Shown here: positions 34,632-45,388 of the stretch, in pieces | Numbering within the stretch: position 1 is the first letter of the stretch | How the letters are laid out: every line of letters starts with the position of its first letter | NCBI GenBank assembly: GCA_022316685.1 | Contig: JAKJHU010000183.1 | Coordinates: 1-64,000 of the forward strand | Reading direction: 5' to 3' | Source of the DNA: Progne subis subis | Lineage: Eukaryota > Chordata > Aves > Passeriformes > Hirundinidae | Length of the DNA stretch: 64,000 bases | The notes under the pieces: generated by a model | Seen by the model: only the letters and a program-made list of their open reading frames with translations | Database searches by the model: none | What the model was told of the DNA's origin: nothing | Position numbers and translations under genes: made by a program

Positions 34632-34920
34632 AAGGTCATGGAGGGACAGGACACAGGGAATGGCTTCCCACTGCCGGAGGGCAGGGATGGGTGGGATATT
34701 GGGCAGGAATTGTTCCCTGGGAGGATGGGGAGGCCCTGGCACAGGGTGCCCAGAGAAGCTGTGGCTGCCCCTGGATCCCTGGCAGCGCCTAGGTTGGACA
34801 TTGGGGCTTGGAGCCATCTGGAACAGTGGAAGGCGTCCTTGCCCATGGCAGGGGGTGAATCTGGATGAGCTTGAACATCCCTTCCAATCCAAACCATTCC
34901 ATGATTCTGTGACCCTGTGA
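34632..34920 (+). mobile_element. CR1 LINE 3' fragment
   Basis: A sense CR1 runs from 'GAGGGACAGGACACAGGGAAT' through 'CAGAGAAGCTGTGGCTGCCC' to 'CCAAACCATTCCATGATTC' and 'TGTGACCCTGTGA'. It belongs to the same subfamily as the copies at 1690 and 23999. Confidence 0.93.
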
Positions 34921-35397
34921 TTATGCAATTGCAGGAAGCAGGAGATTCTAGAAGTCTGTTGCAAACACTCCTAGATGGAAGACATTTGCCACACACAGAT
35001 ACTTGGATCTTTTCAGCTCCTGAAAAAAAGCCAGTAATAATGCTGTGCCTTTCTGAACGTCATCTGTAGGATCTGCCCCTCCCAGGTTTATCCAGCTGTT
35101 CCCATTTGCATATGCTGGACCTCCTGTCCACAAATAAAGTATTAATTTTTAATTTTATTTTTTTTTAACTTGAAGTTAACAAGTTTAAATTTTACTGAGC
35201 TATAAAGCCACCCTAATTGAAAAGCTCTCCATATGGGTGAGAGTATCTTGTCAAGCAGGAGCCATCCCTGTTAGCTGAGTGGGAGATTTGCATGGAAAGT
35301 TCCCATTAGGGCTAATGCAAGTCATATGTGGCAAGAAGAAAGCGAAGAGTTGGGTGGGAGAGCGCGAGCCATGAAAAAGTGGGACAACTGGGCAGAA
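34921..35397. other. Single-copy DNA
   Basis: An A/T-rich segment at 35140-35220 includes a T run. No gene is recognised. Confidence 0.5.
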
Positions 35398-35471
35398 AGA
35401 TTGGATTTTCGGAAAAGTTTCTCCGCAGAAAGTGGTGGAGTCAAAAGCCCTAGGGGTATTTAAAAGCCATG
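35398..35471 (+). mobile_element. CR1 LINE, left part of a copy split by an LTR element
   Basis: 'TTTTCGGAAAAGTTTCTCCG', 'AAGTGGTGGAGTC' and 'GGGTATTTAAAAGCCATG' match the CR1 subfamily whose 3' UTR reads ...ATGTGGCACTTGGGGACATGG. That 3' UTR resumes at 37166, beyond the LTR element. Confidence 0.8.
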
Positions 35472-35556
35472 TGTCATGTGTTGGCACAGTTTAGTTTTCA
35501 ATTAGGGAGGAATGTAGAGTGTTGCCCTCTACCGTGGAATTGTTTTAGAAAGGACG

Positions 35557-35850
35557 GGGACCTATTGGAGGCTAGTCTGGGATATTGTCATCTGCTTTGA
35601 CCACTGAGAATGTTGAATATGACTTTGGGAAGTACTCACATAAACCCTGATTTTGTCCAAGTCAGCCCTTTTCCTCCTGGCCAGGTAACATCGAGCCAGG
35701 GACCTATCAGAAGCCAGTTTGGGATATTGGCATCTTCTTTGACCACTGAGAATATTGAATGTGACTTTGGGAAGTACCCACATAAACCCTGATTTTGTCC
35801 AAGTGAGCCCTTTTCCTCCTGGCCAGCTGAACAGGGAACATCGAGTCGGG
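35557..35850. repeat. 142-bp tandem duplication inside the LTR element
   Basis: The block beginning GACCTATTGGAGGC (35559) recurs as GACCTATCAGAAGC (35701). Both copies end in CTTTTCCTCCTGGCCAG, and the period is 142 bp. Copies differ at scattered sites. Confidence 0.9.
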
Positions 35851-36476
35851 CCTGCTGCTTCCCGCCCCGCCCCCTTCACTCCTGTGGGGATCTGGCCGAG
35901 GCCTGGCCCGGCTCCGTCCATCGGCTCCGTGAGGGAGGAGAGGTTACAAACTTAACATCGACTGCTTGAAAACCTCCCTGGAGCCCCGGGGCAGGGAGGG
36001 ATCTCCAGAAAGCCCCTGGTAACAGCCATGGGCCCGGCTGGGCCAAGGGCGCCGCGATTGTCACCGAGGGCTGCGCAGAGCTCTCCTCCCCTGCCCTCAG
36101 GTGATTTCCAGAGGTGCAGCGATGGAGAGACTGCTGCCCAGCAGGGATCACACAGCCACTGCAGGCCCGGGCAGATTCAACCCTTTCCTGGCAACACGGA
36201 GCTTCCAAGGCCTGACCCTTCTTCTTCTCCAAGAAAAGAAAGAGACAGAGTGGACGTAGAAAAGACACTGCATGAAGTCAGTGGAGCAAGAGTGAAAGAA
36301 CTGATAAAGATTATTAGAAGGAGGGATTGAGGAAGTGAACCTTTTCAAACTGGACTTCTCTGGTGTAAACTATGGGGAAACGAGACTGTTTCTTGTAACA
36401 TCTTAATGTTGTTTGGAGGAATGCTAGATCTAGTCAGAGTTGGGGATTGATATGATTAAGATTTAATTGGGAATCT

Positions 36477-36612
36477 TAAAGCCCCTTGCTCCTGGGGTAA
36501 AAGGAGGTCTCAGCCTTAGAGACAAAGATGATTTTAGAGATTTAAAGCCCTCAGCTCCTGGTATAAAAGGAGATCTCTTTTTCTTTTGAGATAGAGATAA
36601 TTTTAGAAATAG
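36477..36612. repeat. 66-bp tandem duplication spanning the TATA region
   Basis: TAAAGCCCCTTGCTCCTGG at 36477 recurs as TAAAGCCCTCAGCTCCTGG at 36543. One copy carries GGGTAAAAGG where the other has GTATAAAAGG, so the core promoter region has been duplicated and only one copy keeps a proper TATA box. Confidence 0.85.
36561..36570 (+). promoter_or_regulatory. LTR TATA box
   Basis: GTATAAAAGG lies in the second copy of the 66-bp duplication, about 470 bp upstream of the AATAAA signal. Confidence 0.5.
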
Positions 36613-37029
36613 AAAAAAGAAATCCTTGTTTTGTACTAGACAAAGCATTCCTAAACAGCACCCCAGATACACTGAGAGGCCCATGAGCAGCCAAGGGAAA
36701 GGCTGCTAATGGGTGGAACAGCACAATCTGCAAAACTCCCAGTGGTTGCAGATTTGTGACATTGGGAGCCACGAAACCGTTGTAATGAGACACTTGTGGC
36801 GAGTGTCTCCATGATACTCTAGAGAGACTCCTCTCCCAAAGTGATGAAAGATTATGTTTAAATGGTGAAACTGACTGAAAATCACAGGTTGTGTCTCTCT
36901 ATGTTGTTTGTTAACAAGAAAGTTAACAGTTTGTAAGGGAAGGAAAGAGTGTTTTGAAGTTTCATTTTGTTTTTATTTTTCTTTTTCTTTTCCCAACTTT
37001 TTTTTTTTCCCATTCTTTTAGTGTGTGTT

Positions 37030-37035
37030 AATAAA
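37030..37035 (+). terminator. LTR polyadenylation signal (AATAAA)
   Basis: It follows a T-rich stretch and precedes a TTTGTTTATTTTTT element about 130 bp before the element's end. Confidence 0.55.
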
Positions 37036-37165
37036 ACTATTTGTTTATTTTTTAAGCTTGAGCCTACTTTGCTCCTCCTGATCCTCTCCCACAAAAAGAA
37101 AGTAAACACTAAGTCCACTACATTAAATCTGGCAAACAGAATTTAGCGAATGCGAAACCACTACA

Positions 37166-37276
37166 CCGTGTGGATGTGGCACTTGGTGACATGGCTCGTG
37201 GTGGCCTTGGCAGTGCTGAGAGAACATTTGGTCTCGATGACCTTTGAGTGCTTTTCCAACCTAAATGACTTTGATT
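37166..37276 (+). mobile_element. CR1 LINE, right part (3' end) of the copy split by an LTR element
   Basis: 'GTGGATGTGGCACTTGGTGAC', 'TCTCGATGACCTTTGAGTGC' and 'TTTTCCAACCTAAATGAC' are the 3' end of the CR1 whose left part ends at 35471. Confidence 0.88.
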
Positions 37277-40200
37277 CCAAAAAGGGAGGGGGAAAGGTGG
37301 CAAAGAGACAACGATGGCCATGAAAACCCGGGAATCATCAGCAGTCGTGCTCATCCCACTTCCCTGATATCCTGCCAAGGATCTGTTTCAAGGGGAAAAT
37401 TTGGAGAAGGCCAGCAAGGTTATCACTGCCTGCAGGGCTCCCCTATAAGTGCAAGAAGATTCTGAAATGTCCTCTTTCCCCTGCACAAGGTTCAGACTAG
37501 GTACAATTATTGACTTTTAGCCTTTCATTCCAGATATCCAAGCTTCCACTGGTCCCCTGACAGCGACAGCTGCTACATGACATCTGCCAGGCTCCTAAAC
37601 ATATCCAGACTTGGATATAACATCTGCACACAGCCACAGGACATCCAGGGCATTCTGGCACGACATCCCAAAATGGGAAGTATCTCAAAAGCCCCCATCA
37701 GCCATGGCTTCAGATGCAAGCAGGGCCATGAGTCACAGGCACGCCAGGCTGCAGCCGCCCCTCAGCACAGCTGAGGAAAAGCAGGACGCTCCTGGTTGCA
37801 CACAACAGTAAGGGATGAACAGGGAAAGCTCAGCTCTGATGAGGATCTCCATGGTTGGGAGCTGCCCAGACACCAAGGAAAACCGCTCTGAGGTCACAAA
37901 GAGCTTCAAGATAAGGCACAAAGTATTTCCGTTATCATTGATCCAACTACTCCTGGCCCAGCTCAAGACAACCACAATCAAAGGCTGCTCTATTTTTTGT
38001 CTCATATATTTTGTCCAGGCATTTCCCTGGATCCACTATCAGGTCAGAACAACAGGTAACCAAAATGATATTTGCTGCTGACATATGCAAGTGTCCCAAA
38101 CTGCAACCACTTCCAAAAGGTTTTAGGTTAAAGCCCTTGTAAACATCTTTTCATCCCTAAATCAGTGCCGCTTTTGAAAAAAAGGAGATTGCAGCCTGCT
38201 CATCATCATAAACATTTCCCCTGAGCAGATGTCTTTTTCCCAAGGGAGGCCATGAAAGAGAACTGTGGTGGGAAACCTGCATGCTGACAGCCTCATTAAT
38301 TAATCCTGTCCTAGGATAAATTCTTGGTAAATGCTGTAATGAGCCAGTTGTCTTCAGAGGAAACAATAAAAAAAAGTTACAAAACAGATTCTCTTGCAAA
38401 ATCCTCGCCTAAGAACCCCAAACCTGCGATAATCTTCCGCTCGCACCACAAGAAAAGGTACCTCTGGCTTTATCTTTCCCCCAACACTTCCCCCACTGCC
38501 AAGTCCTTTAAAACTCCACAGCAACATGCTTCCCACATCTCCCAGGCTGTGGAGATGTGGAGGGGAGGCCAAGAAGTGAAGCAATTGGGCCAGCAGACAC
38601 CTAAATACCATTTGCTCCCTCAGCCACATCCCTGGAGCCAGGATCCCTCTGACAGCTTCTCCAGCTCATTACACCCATGAATTCCTGAGTGGAGGAGCCA
38701 GGAGTCCTCCCCTAGTGCTCACACACACACTGAGAGCCACCATGCTCTTAAAAGCAGGGTATAAAACCCAGCCAAGAGACCAAACTGTGGCCCTTGAGGT
38801 GCTCTCCAGCTCAGGGTCTCGGGAATATGTGCCACATCCATGGAGTGGCCTGTTCCCGAGCTCTCACAGCTAAGAGCCTTCTCAAAGTGCCCCCACCCCT
38901 CATTTCCATTGCAAGAAGAAGGGAATGTGGCTGTTTTGAATTGTTTTTAACGTGCTTGAAACTCTGATGACAGTTTCTTTGCCTTTGGAAGGCATTGGCC
39001 GAGCCAGGGCTGCAAGGTAAGAGTTGCCAAGGAATCAACAGGATGAAGCCTGTGAGAAACAGGGGAGAAGTTTTATGGCTATTCCAGCCTGACCTTTCAC
39101 CGCTGCCTTCATCCCCCACAGTCCTGCTGTGCTCCTGATCACTCTTCCAGCATTGTTTTCCTGCTTTTTGAATGAGGTCCTTGGTCACTGTAACTCTCCC
39201 CTCCCACTGTAATTCCCCTCCTGAGAGTGACAGTCCTTTCAGAGCGTGGTGGCCACTGGGTAGCTGGAAGAACTGCAGGAAAACCAGAGGATAAGTGGTG
39301 TAATATTTTTCCATTTTGTTTGTTTGTTTGTTTTTGTTTGTTTGTTTTTATGGTTGAAAAGCCCTCAAAAGCAGCTGGGGAGCTGGTGGGGGAGGCAGTT
39401 CCTGGAAGGCACAGATGTTGCATCGCTGCATCCCTGAGGATGGGATGCACATGGACAGTGCAAGCTAAACCCAACAGAAACACTGGTCCTGATATTAATG
39501 AGTGGCAAATGAACACATAATTGACACAGATGAGGTGATGCCCACGTAAAACCAAAAGAGATTTCCCTCCCTTCTCTCTGCTTCCTTCAGTTTAGATCCA
39601 GCAAGAAGCAACATCCACATTCTGGATATAATCGGTGGGAAAAGGAGTGTCCAAAACCTGCTTAAGCATCAGCTGGTATAACCCAAATGCACCTGCTAGA
39701 TTTAAGGGTTAGTCTAAGTTTAAAACCAGAGGAATAGCACTGATTTCAGTAAAAAAAGCTGGATAGATGCAGCTGATGGCAGATAAGTGACCCTGTTCCA
39801 CTCATGGCAAAAAGCTGGAGGAAAACCAGCTTTTTGGCCCTCTGGTCATGGTTTCCTTCAGGGAGCAGGACGCAGGCAGATGCACCTCTTAAAATGTCTA
39901 ACACCTTTTTACATCCAAGCTGGAAAAGTACAACAGTGGATCACACCCAGGCCCTCTCACTGGATCCTTTCAGCCACCATTTTCCAGGGCTGCCTGAAAC
40001 ATTTTAAGGGGAAGCAAAGCAGTCAGAATAATTTTAAGAAGTCACAAGAGACTGCAGGCCTGGAAATTTACTGTTCCCACTGTTGTTATTTTCTCTGTGT
40101 GGGTTTTTTTTTTTCTTTTCTTTTCTTTTAAAGGAGTTGAAGTGACCCAGCAGAACAGACTGCTCTGTTGAGCTGTGGGTGACCCCTTGCATCAGTTCCA

Positions 40201-40676
40201 ATCTAATTGTGTGAATAGTGTCTTTGGCTGAATTGTCACATTTTGGATAGGGGCCCAAATTCACCCTGGCAAGGGTCTGGAAGAGCCAAAGATTGAGTGG
40301 TGACCTCCCAAACTCCAAACCAGCATCGCTGAACCATTGGCCCTGCTTGGAGTTGATATTCTTTTATTTACATGACAGAAATGGGTTGACCTGGCCACAC
40401 CCTCCCCAGCACAGAATAACTGACCAAGGTCTCTCCAACTTCTAACCCTCTCCCACTGTTCACATCAGTCTCTTTCAAACTAGAAACTAGACGTTGATTC
40501 CACAGTTCCCTGCTCTGTCACAGGCAGTCGCAGTGACAAGAGGGCTGGTTACAAACATGAGGTTTCAGCTTAATTCAAGGGAATATTTTAGGGTTTTTTG
40601 TTTGGTGGGGGGATAAAGAGAAATAACTTCAGGATTTTTTTTATCCTCTGGCCTCAAAAGGTGTATTCTTGTAGAC
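37277..40676. other. Single-copy DNA; no gene seen
   Basis: A (GTTT)n patch lies at 39316-39352 and a T/TTTTC tract at 40108-40130. A strong donor-like CAAG/GTAAGAG at 39014-39021 lacks a good acceptor at exon distance. No gene is recognised. Confidence 0.55.
39316..39352. repeat. (GTTT)n microsatellite
   Basis: Three GTTT units, then TTTTG, then more GTTT. Confidence 0.88.
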
Positions 40677-40790
40677 TGATAGAATCACAGAATGGTTTGG
40701 GTTGGAAGCCCCTAAAGCCCATCTCATTCCAACCTCCTTCCAATCTCCTTCCACTAGACCAGGTTGCCCCTACTGTGAACTTGCTTCCTC
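40677..40790 (-). mobile_element. CR1 LINE 3' end fragment
   Basis: An antisense CR1 begins with 'TGATAGAATCACAGAATGG' and 'TTTGGGTTGGAAGCCCC', then 'CATCTCATTCCAACC'. It fades after about 110 bp. Confidence 0.87.
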
Positions 40791-41312
40791 TACTTCATTG
40801 GGCTCCTGATAGGTGTCACAGGGCTGAAATCCGGCAGGACTAGGGTTGGAAGTGCAGGACACATCCTTGCCTCCTCCATGACCTAAAAGCACATAGATTT
40901 TACATGAGTTTGGTGGTTCTAGCAAGGGGAATTAAAAAGTGCTCAGGTTGTGCATCAGTATGAAGGGCTTGGGGTAGCTTCTTATTCTGAAAGGCAAATT
41001 TAAGTCAAACTGGGTTTGTTCTTTATTCTTTCTGCCATGTACTATTGCCTTTAGCTCCAAAGGGTTTCTGAAGCAGGGAGAAGGAAATACAAGGATAAAA
41101 GTTCTGAAGGATCAGACCTGGAAGTATCGGAACTCTTGATTTTCAGTGGGCCCAAGGTAAAGGTGAAAGTCAATTTCCTGAGCCTTATGTGTGGCCCAGC
41201 CACATGAGAATGTCCAGAATTGGCTTTTCCTTTTGCAGTGGATCCCCAGGTCATCCACAGGGTTGAGACTGAAGTTTTGTGGGTCTAACATAAATCTGAG
41301 GACGGTGATGAG
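40791..41312. other. Single-copy DNA
   Basis: Nothing recognised. Confidence 0.5.
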
Positions 41313-41372
41313 CTGTAGATCAAGGAGCAGGACTGTAAGAGCTGTAAACACCCCTGGTTCAATCCCAGCTCC
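41313..41372 (+). mobile_element. Possible tRNA-derived SINE head
   Basis: TAGATCAAGGAG at 41316-41327 resembles a Pol III A box. GGTTCAATCC at 41356-41365 is a good B box. Their 40-bp spacing fits a tRNA-like promoter. The sequence between them ('CAGGACTGTAAGAGCTG') also reads like a tRNA-derived SINE. There is no intact tRNA fold and no recognised tail, so this is at most an old fragment. Confidence 0.4.
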
Positions 41373-42386
41373 AAGACTGCAGCAAAAATGAAAACCAGCT
41401 CCAAGTATATGATATTCAGTGCTTTGGACAAAATCTGGGAGGCTTTCTTGCTTCTCTGGCCCCAGCAGCTGGATAAGAAGGCAACTTACGGACTGTGAAG
41501 GAAATGCTGGAAGCATCAAGAACAATTGTCCACCCAACCACAGCCTGATGGTGCAGCAGGGGCATTTCAGCAAGACTCCAAAGACTGCACTTACCACACA
41601 GGTATCCCTTCAGAAGATCCCTTCTCCAGGGAACATGGGCTCCCACCCAACTCAGAGCCCAGGAAGACGTGGGAGAAACCAGGGTGTCAGCTGGAGTCAG
41701 AGCACCTCACAGGGCACCTCATTTCATAAATTAGTGTGATGGTCCTTTAAAATTAGGTGCATCAGAGCATTTGTTTTCATATTTTTAATTGGGGTGGGAT
41801 TCCCACCACACCTCTCTCATCTGTTCTTTTTTTCCACCTGTCTTTTATTTTATTTCTGGCTCTTTATGGCCTCCTTTTCCAGCTGCTCATGATTATCACC
41901 TACAATTCTAATCCCTTCTTAAGTGCTCACATAATCACCCCTTTATTTGGGAACCTGCATTCCTACCCTTTGAACCCCAGCTTGTCCTTGCATTTCCTGA
42001 TCCCAGTTTGTTCCAGTGGTTCTCAATGTCCCAGAATGCTGATTTGCTTTAGCTTGTTGTTCTTTCCGTGGGAATGAAGGGAATAATTAGCAGCAGAACA
42101 CATGGGATTTGGTGTTGGGAAGGGGTGCCCTGGCTCTGCGGCCAAGGTTTTCATTCCCACATTTACCCACTCCTGCCCATGGATTTGAGCAAACAGCCAG
42201 AGCCTTTTGATGGGGCACTTACTCTCCATTTCCATGCTTTTACCCACTGCCCACCACATTCTTCTCCTTCTCCAAGATCTCAAAGATTCCAGTGTGCAAG
42301 GCCTTCAGCTATCTCCTTTTTTTAGTGAAAAATCCCCACTGTGAGACTCTTATTTAGGAGGCAAATGGATCACCCAAGGACACGTG
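41373..42386. other. Single-copy DNA; no gene seen
   Basis: Nothing recognised. The segment 41780-41960 is pyrimidine-rich. Confidence 0.5.
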
Positions 42387-42526
42387 AAATGGAAATATTG
42401 CAGTAGATGTTTGTGGCCATGGTTTAACCCTCACAGCTCCTTCCTGTGGCTCCTGCAAATGGAAATATTGCAGTAGATGTTTGTGGCCATGGTTTAACCC
42501 TCACAGCTCCTTCCTGTGGCTCCTGC
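42387..42526. repeat. Perfect 70-bp tandem duplication
   Basis: The 70 bases at 42387-42456, starting AAATGGAAATATTGCAG and ending TGTGGCTCCTGC, are repeated without a single difference at 42457-42526. The unit is not a known repeat to me. Identity implies a very young duplication, a polymorphism or an assembly artefact. Confidence 0.95.
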
Positions 42527-45332
42527 CCCTATGGCTGGCAAGGAGCCACATCAGGTGCATTCCAGAGTTTACATTTTTGTCCTCCTGTAATTACATTTGT
42601 TTGCATTTCTCCTCCTGGCTTCTCCCTGTAATTGCTTCCAAATCCACAGTCAAGAGGTTCCTTTTGGCTTGGAATAACTAACTCCCTCCTCTTCTCTCTC
42701 CCCATGGAGAGCTCATCCAGTCCTAAAGTGAATTAAGATGAATCTGAAAAAATCAGGTTTATTTCTCCCCACGTTCAAAGTGTCTTCAGCACAGTCCAGG
42801 AGCAGTGTGGGAATGGTGAGAATGGGAATGATCTTCCCTGTTGTGGAATCATGGCCTTCTGACAACCTTCTCCTAAGCTGATTCATCCCTGTGTCTTCAC
42901 CTTCTGCATAAAACACTCCCACATCCAAAGTTTTCTCCCTGAAGAGGTATTTATGGACTGGGAGCAAGTCAACACCTGCTTTTTCAAGGAAAATCTGGTT
43001 TTCATCTGTCTTCCTGCACCCTCTCCCCTTTGTTGCATCTTTAGTTGAGAGCTGTCACTGCTGGTATTATATGAAGGAATTAGGCCAGGGGACCGATTTT
43101 GAATCCCAGGCCGAGATAGACAGGAATCCTCTGATATATCCCGAATTGGATCCCAGCAGATAACTTAAAAGGCATCACAGTAAACTGAACACTGTAAATA
43201 ACTGAGAAAAACCATGAAAATTGTTTTTCAGGGAGGGTATTTTCTGGGAACCTCCAAACTTTTGAGATTTGCAACATGCAGAGGTTTTCTTCAGACAGGG
43301 AATTTCTATTAGTCATTAGTGTGAAGTGTTTTGCAAGATTAGGTCAAGCACACAATTATTCGGCCTTCAGATCTGCCACCACACGGGGTCAAATCAGTTC
43401 CAAGTGATCTGCTGACAAATTTACTTCAAATGACCAATTTCCAAAGGCAACGCTGCTGTGCTTTGACAGCTCCCTGAGTAATTTCCGATGAATCCATCTG
43501 AGTCATGTCCGTGCTCAACTCCTTGGGTTGCTGAGACACATCCCACCTCTCAGCAGATGTGTCATTTCTCCTTCTGAAGGATATGAATGAGCTCCTTGGA
43601 ATCATAGCTTCTACCTTAACGTAGTGTAAGTAACCCTAAATTCCTCTAAATTCCTGCAGCTATGAAGGTAGTTCAGACAGGCCTGGGAGCCTGGAGTGAT
43701 CCTGCACATTCCTTGCACCCTATCCAAAGTATTATCCAATGTATTTTTACTAAGCAGCTCCATTAGTTGTTGGTTGCGTGGGTTTTTGTTGTTGCTGTTG
43801 TTTTTCTTGTTTGTGTGGTTTTTTGTTTGTTTTTTTTTTAAATATTATTATTAGCGGCCTTCACCTTTGTTTGCATCAGCCCTGAACAGGGAGATGTGGA
43901 TGGAGTTCACTCGTACCCTGAAACCAGAAGCCAAGGAATGTCCCAGTCGCTACCTTGATTTCCCAGTCTTCCCATCTAGGCTGCGCTCTCTTAGCTCTGC
44001 CAAACTTGCCCACTGCTGGGCTCTGTAGTTAGGGAATATCTCTAATATTAATTTCTAAATAGAGTCATAGATCAACCAGATATGAAGCCCATCATCTCAG
44101 AAGGAATATTTTGCTTTCTCTCATGCTGTAACAAACAGAGGTGGGATCAATGGGGATGCACTCCTGGGGTTTCCCAGACAGGATGCTCTTGATTTCAGAT
44201 GCCATCATGCTTCAAAACTGCCTGAAAAAAACCCAAAAAAACCCTTACAGCAGAAAACCTGGGACGCTGCAGTTTCCTGGGAGCAGAGACAATCCCAGTC
44301 AGCTGTTGGGTGCAGCACCCTCAAAGCCACCCCTGTGCACTCTGACCTTGCACCACCCTGAGCACACACTCCCATCACCTGTGCCAGGGAGCTGCCGAGG
44401 TGGGAGAATGAGGCATTCCAAGGCTGGAAATGCCCGATCCAAACTTCTGTGGGCAAACCAAACTCAGCTGCCAGTGCAGGCTTCTAGGAAAAATGCTGGG
44501 AGTCAGGTTACCGAAGGCTGCATCAAAGCACATGTGTGAGATTACAGTGGCAACTATAAATCTGGCATTTCCTCATGTTCCAATGCTTGACTTCTCCCAC
44601 AAAAAGTTAAACAGTTTCCCAAGCTTCCTTTGGGGTGGGGGGGGAGTAGGATTTAATCAGGAAAAGCCCCAGTGTGCTTAAAGCTCCTATCACTCCAGTG
44701 CTGCACAGACTCCACCTGGCCTCCAGTGACATCCCTTGAGCTCCAAGATCTGCAGGACACGGCTGCTGTTTCCCAGAGTGAGCAGGATGCTGTGTCCAGG
44801 CATTTTGCTGTGGTCCTTTCCCAGGCAGGACCATCCACACCTGCAAATCCACTCTTCCTAAAACACAAAGCATTTTTTAAGGGCAAAATGATGCCAGTAC
44901 GGAGCAGTTTCCACAGGCTTTCCAAACCCTTCTGGGCACTGCAAAGTGGAAAATAGCAGGGCTTGAAAGATGCTGTACTCACTGATGGGATGAAGAGTAA
45001 TTCCTTAGAGCCCAAGGTCTCTGAATGGACAAAACCTGCCTCGAGGAAAGGACTAAGAGGTGTTGGCAGGACAGAGAGATCTGCCCCTCCCTCTCACCAA
45101 GGTGGGGAGAAATGGGTCCAAGGAGTTTTGTGATGAGGCAGCCTGGGAGCCAGCCCTGAGCTTGTGACACCACCTCAAGCTGCTTCTCAATCACTTACTC
45201 CCTACAGCACCCTTCAAGTACCTGCCACCTGTCCCAAGGCAGGGCCATCCCTTGTCCCTGTCACACACAACACTCAGCTCAACAGCTCCGACAGTCTGGA
45301 GCTGATGAAAAAACTCACATCCCTCCATTATT
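42527..45332. other. Single-copy DNA; no gene seen
   Basis: A T/G-rich patch with TTTTTTTTTAAAT lies at 43776-43842. The part 43300-43520 is A/T-leaning and complex. No exon is trusted. Confidence 0.5.

Positions 45333-45388
<56 letters not shown>
45333..45388. repeat. Poly-A followed by (AT)n
   Basis: About A15, then AT units with one ATAC interruption. Confidence 0.92.

Larger units (their letters stand above)
35472..37165 (+). mobile_element. LTR-type element, 1694 bp, inserted in CR1 (ERVL-like)
   Basis: The element starts TGTCATGTG and ends CCACTACA (TGT...ACA). It is flanked by CCATG (35467-35471) and CCGTG (37166-37170), a 5-bp target duplication differing by one CpG-type transition. 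Joining the flanks restores CR1. It has a TATA box (GTATAAAAGG, 36561-36570) and AATAAA at 37030-37035, which set plus orientation. It contains a GC-rich, CpG-rich block (35860-36080) and two internal tandem duplications. The length is unusual for a solo LTR; it could be an LTR with an enlarged U3 or a deleted non-autonomous copy. No viral protein domain is seen. Confidence 0.8.

Noticed and set aside
36028..36330. 100-codon frame ending in a basic helix-like stretch, considered as a retroviral remnant
   Set aside because: It lies within the LTR-type element but has no recognisable gag, pol or env feature.
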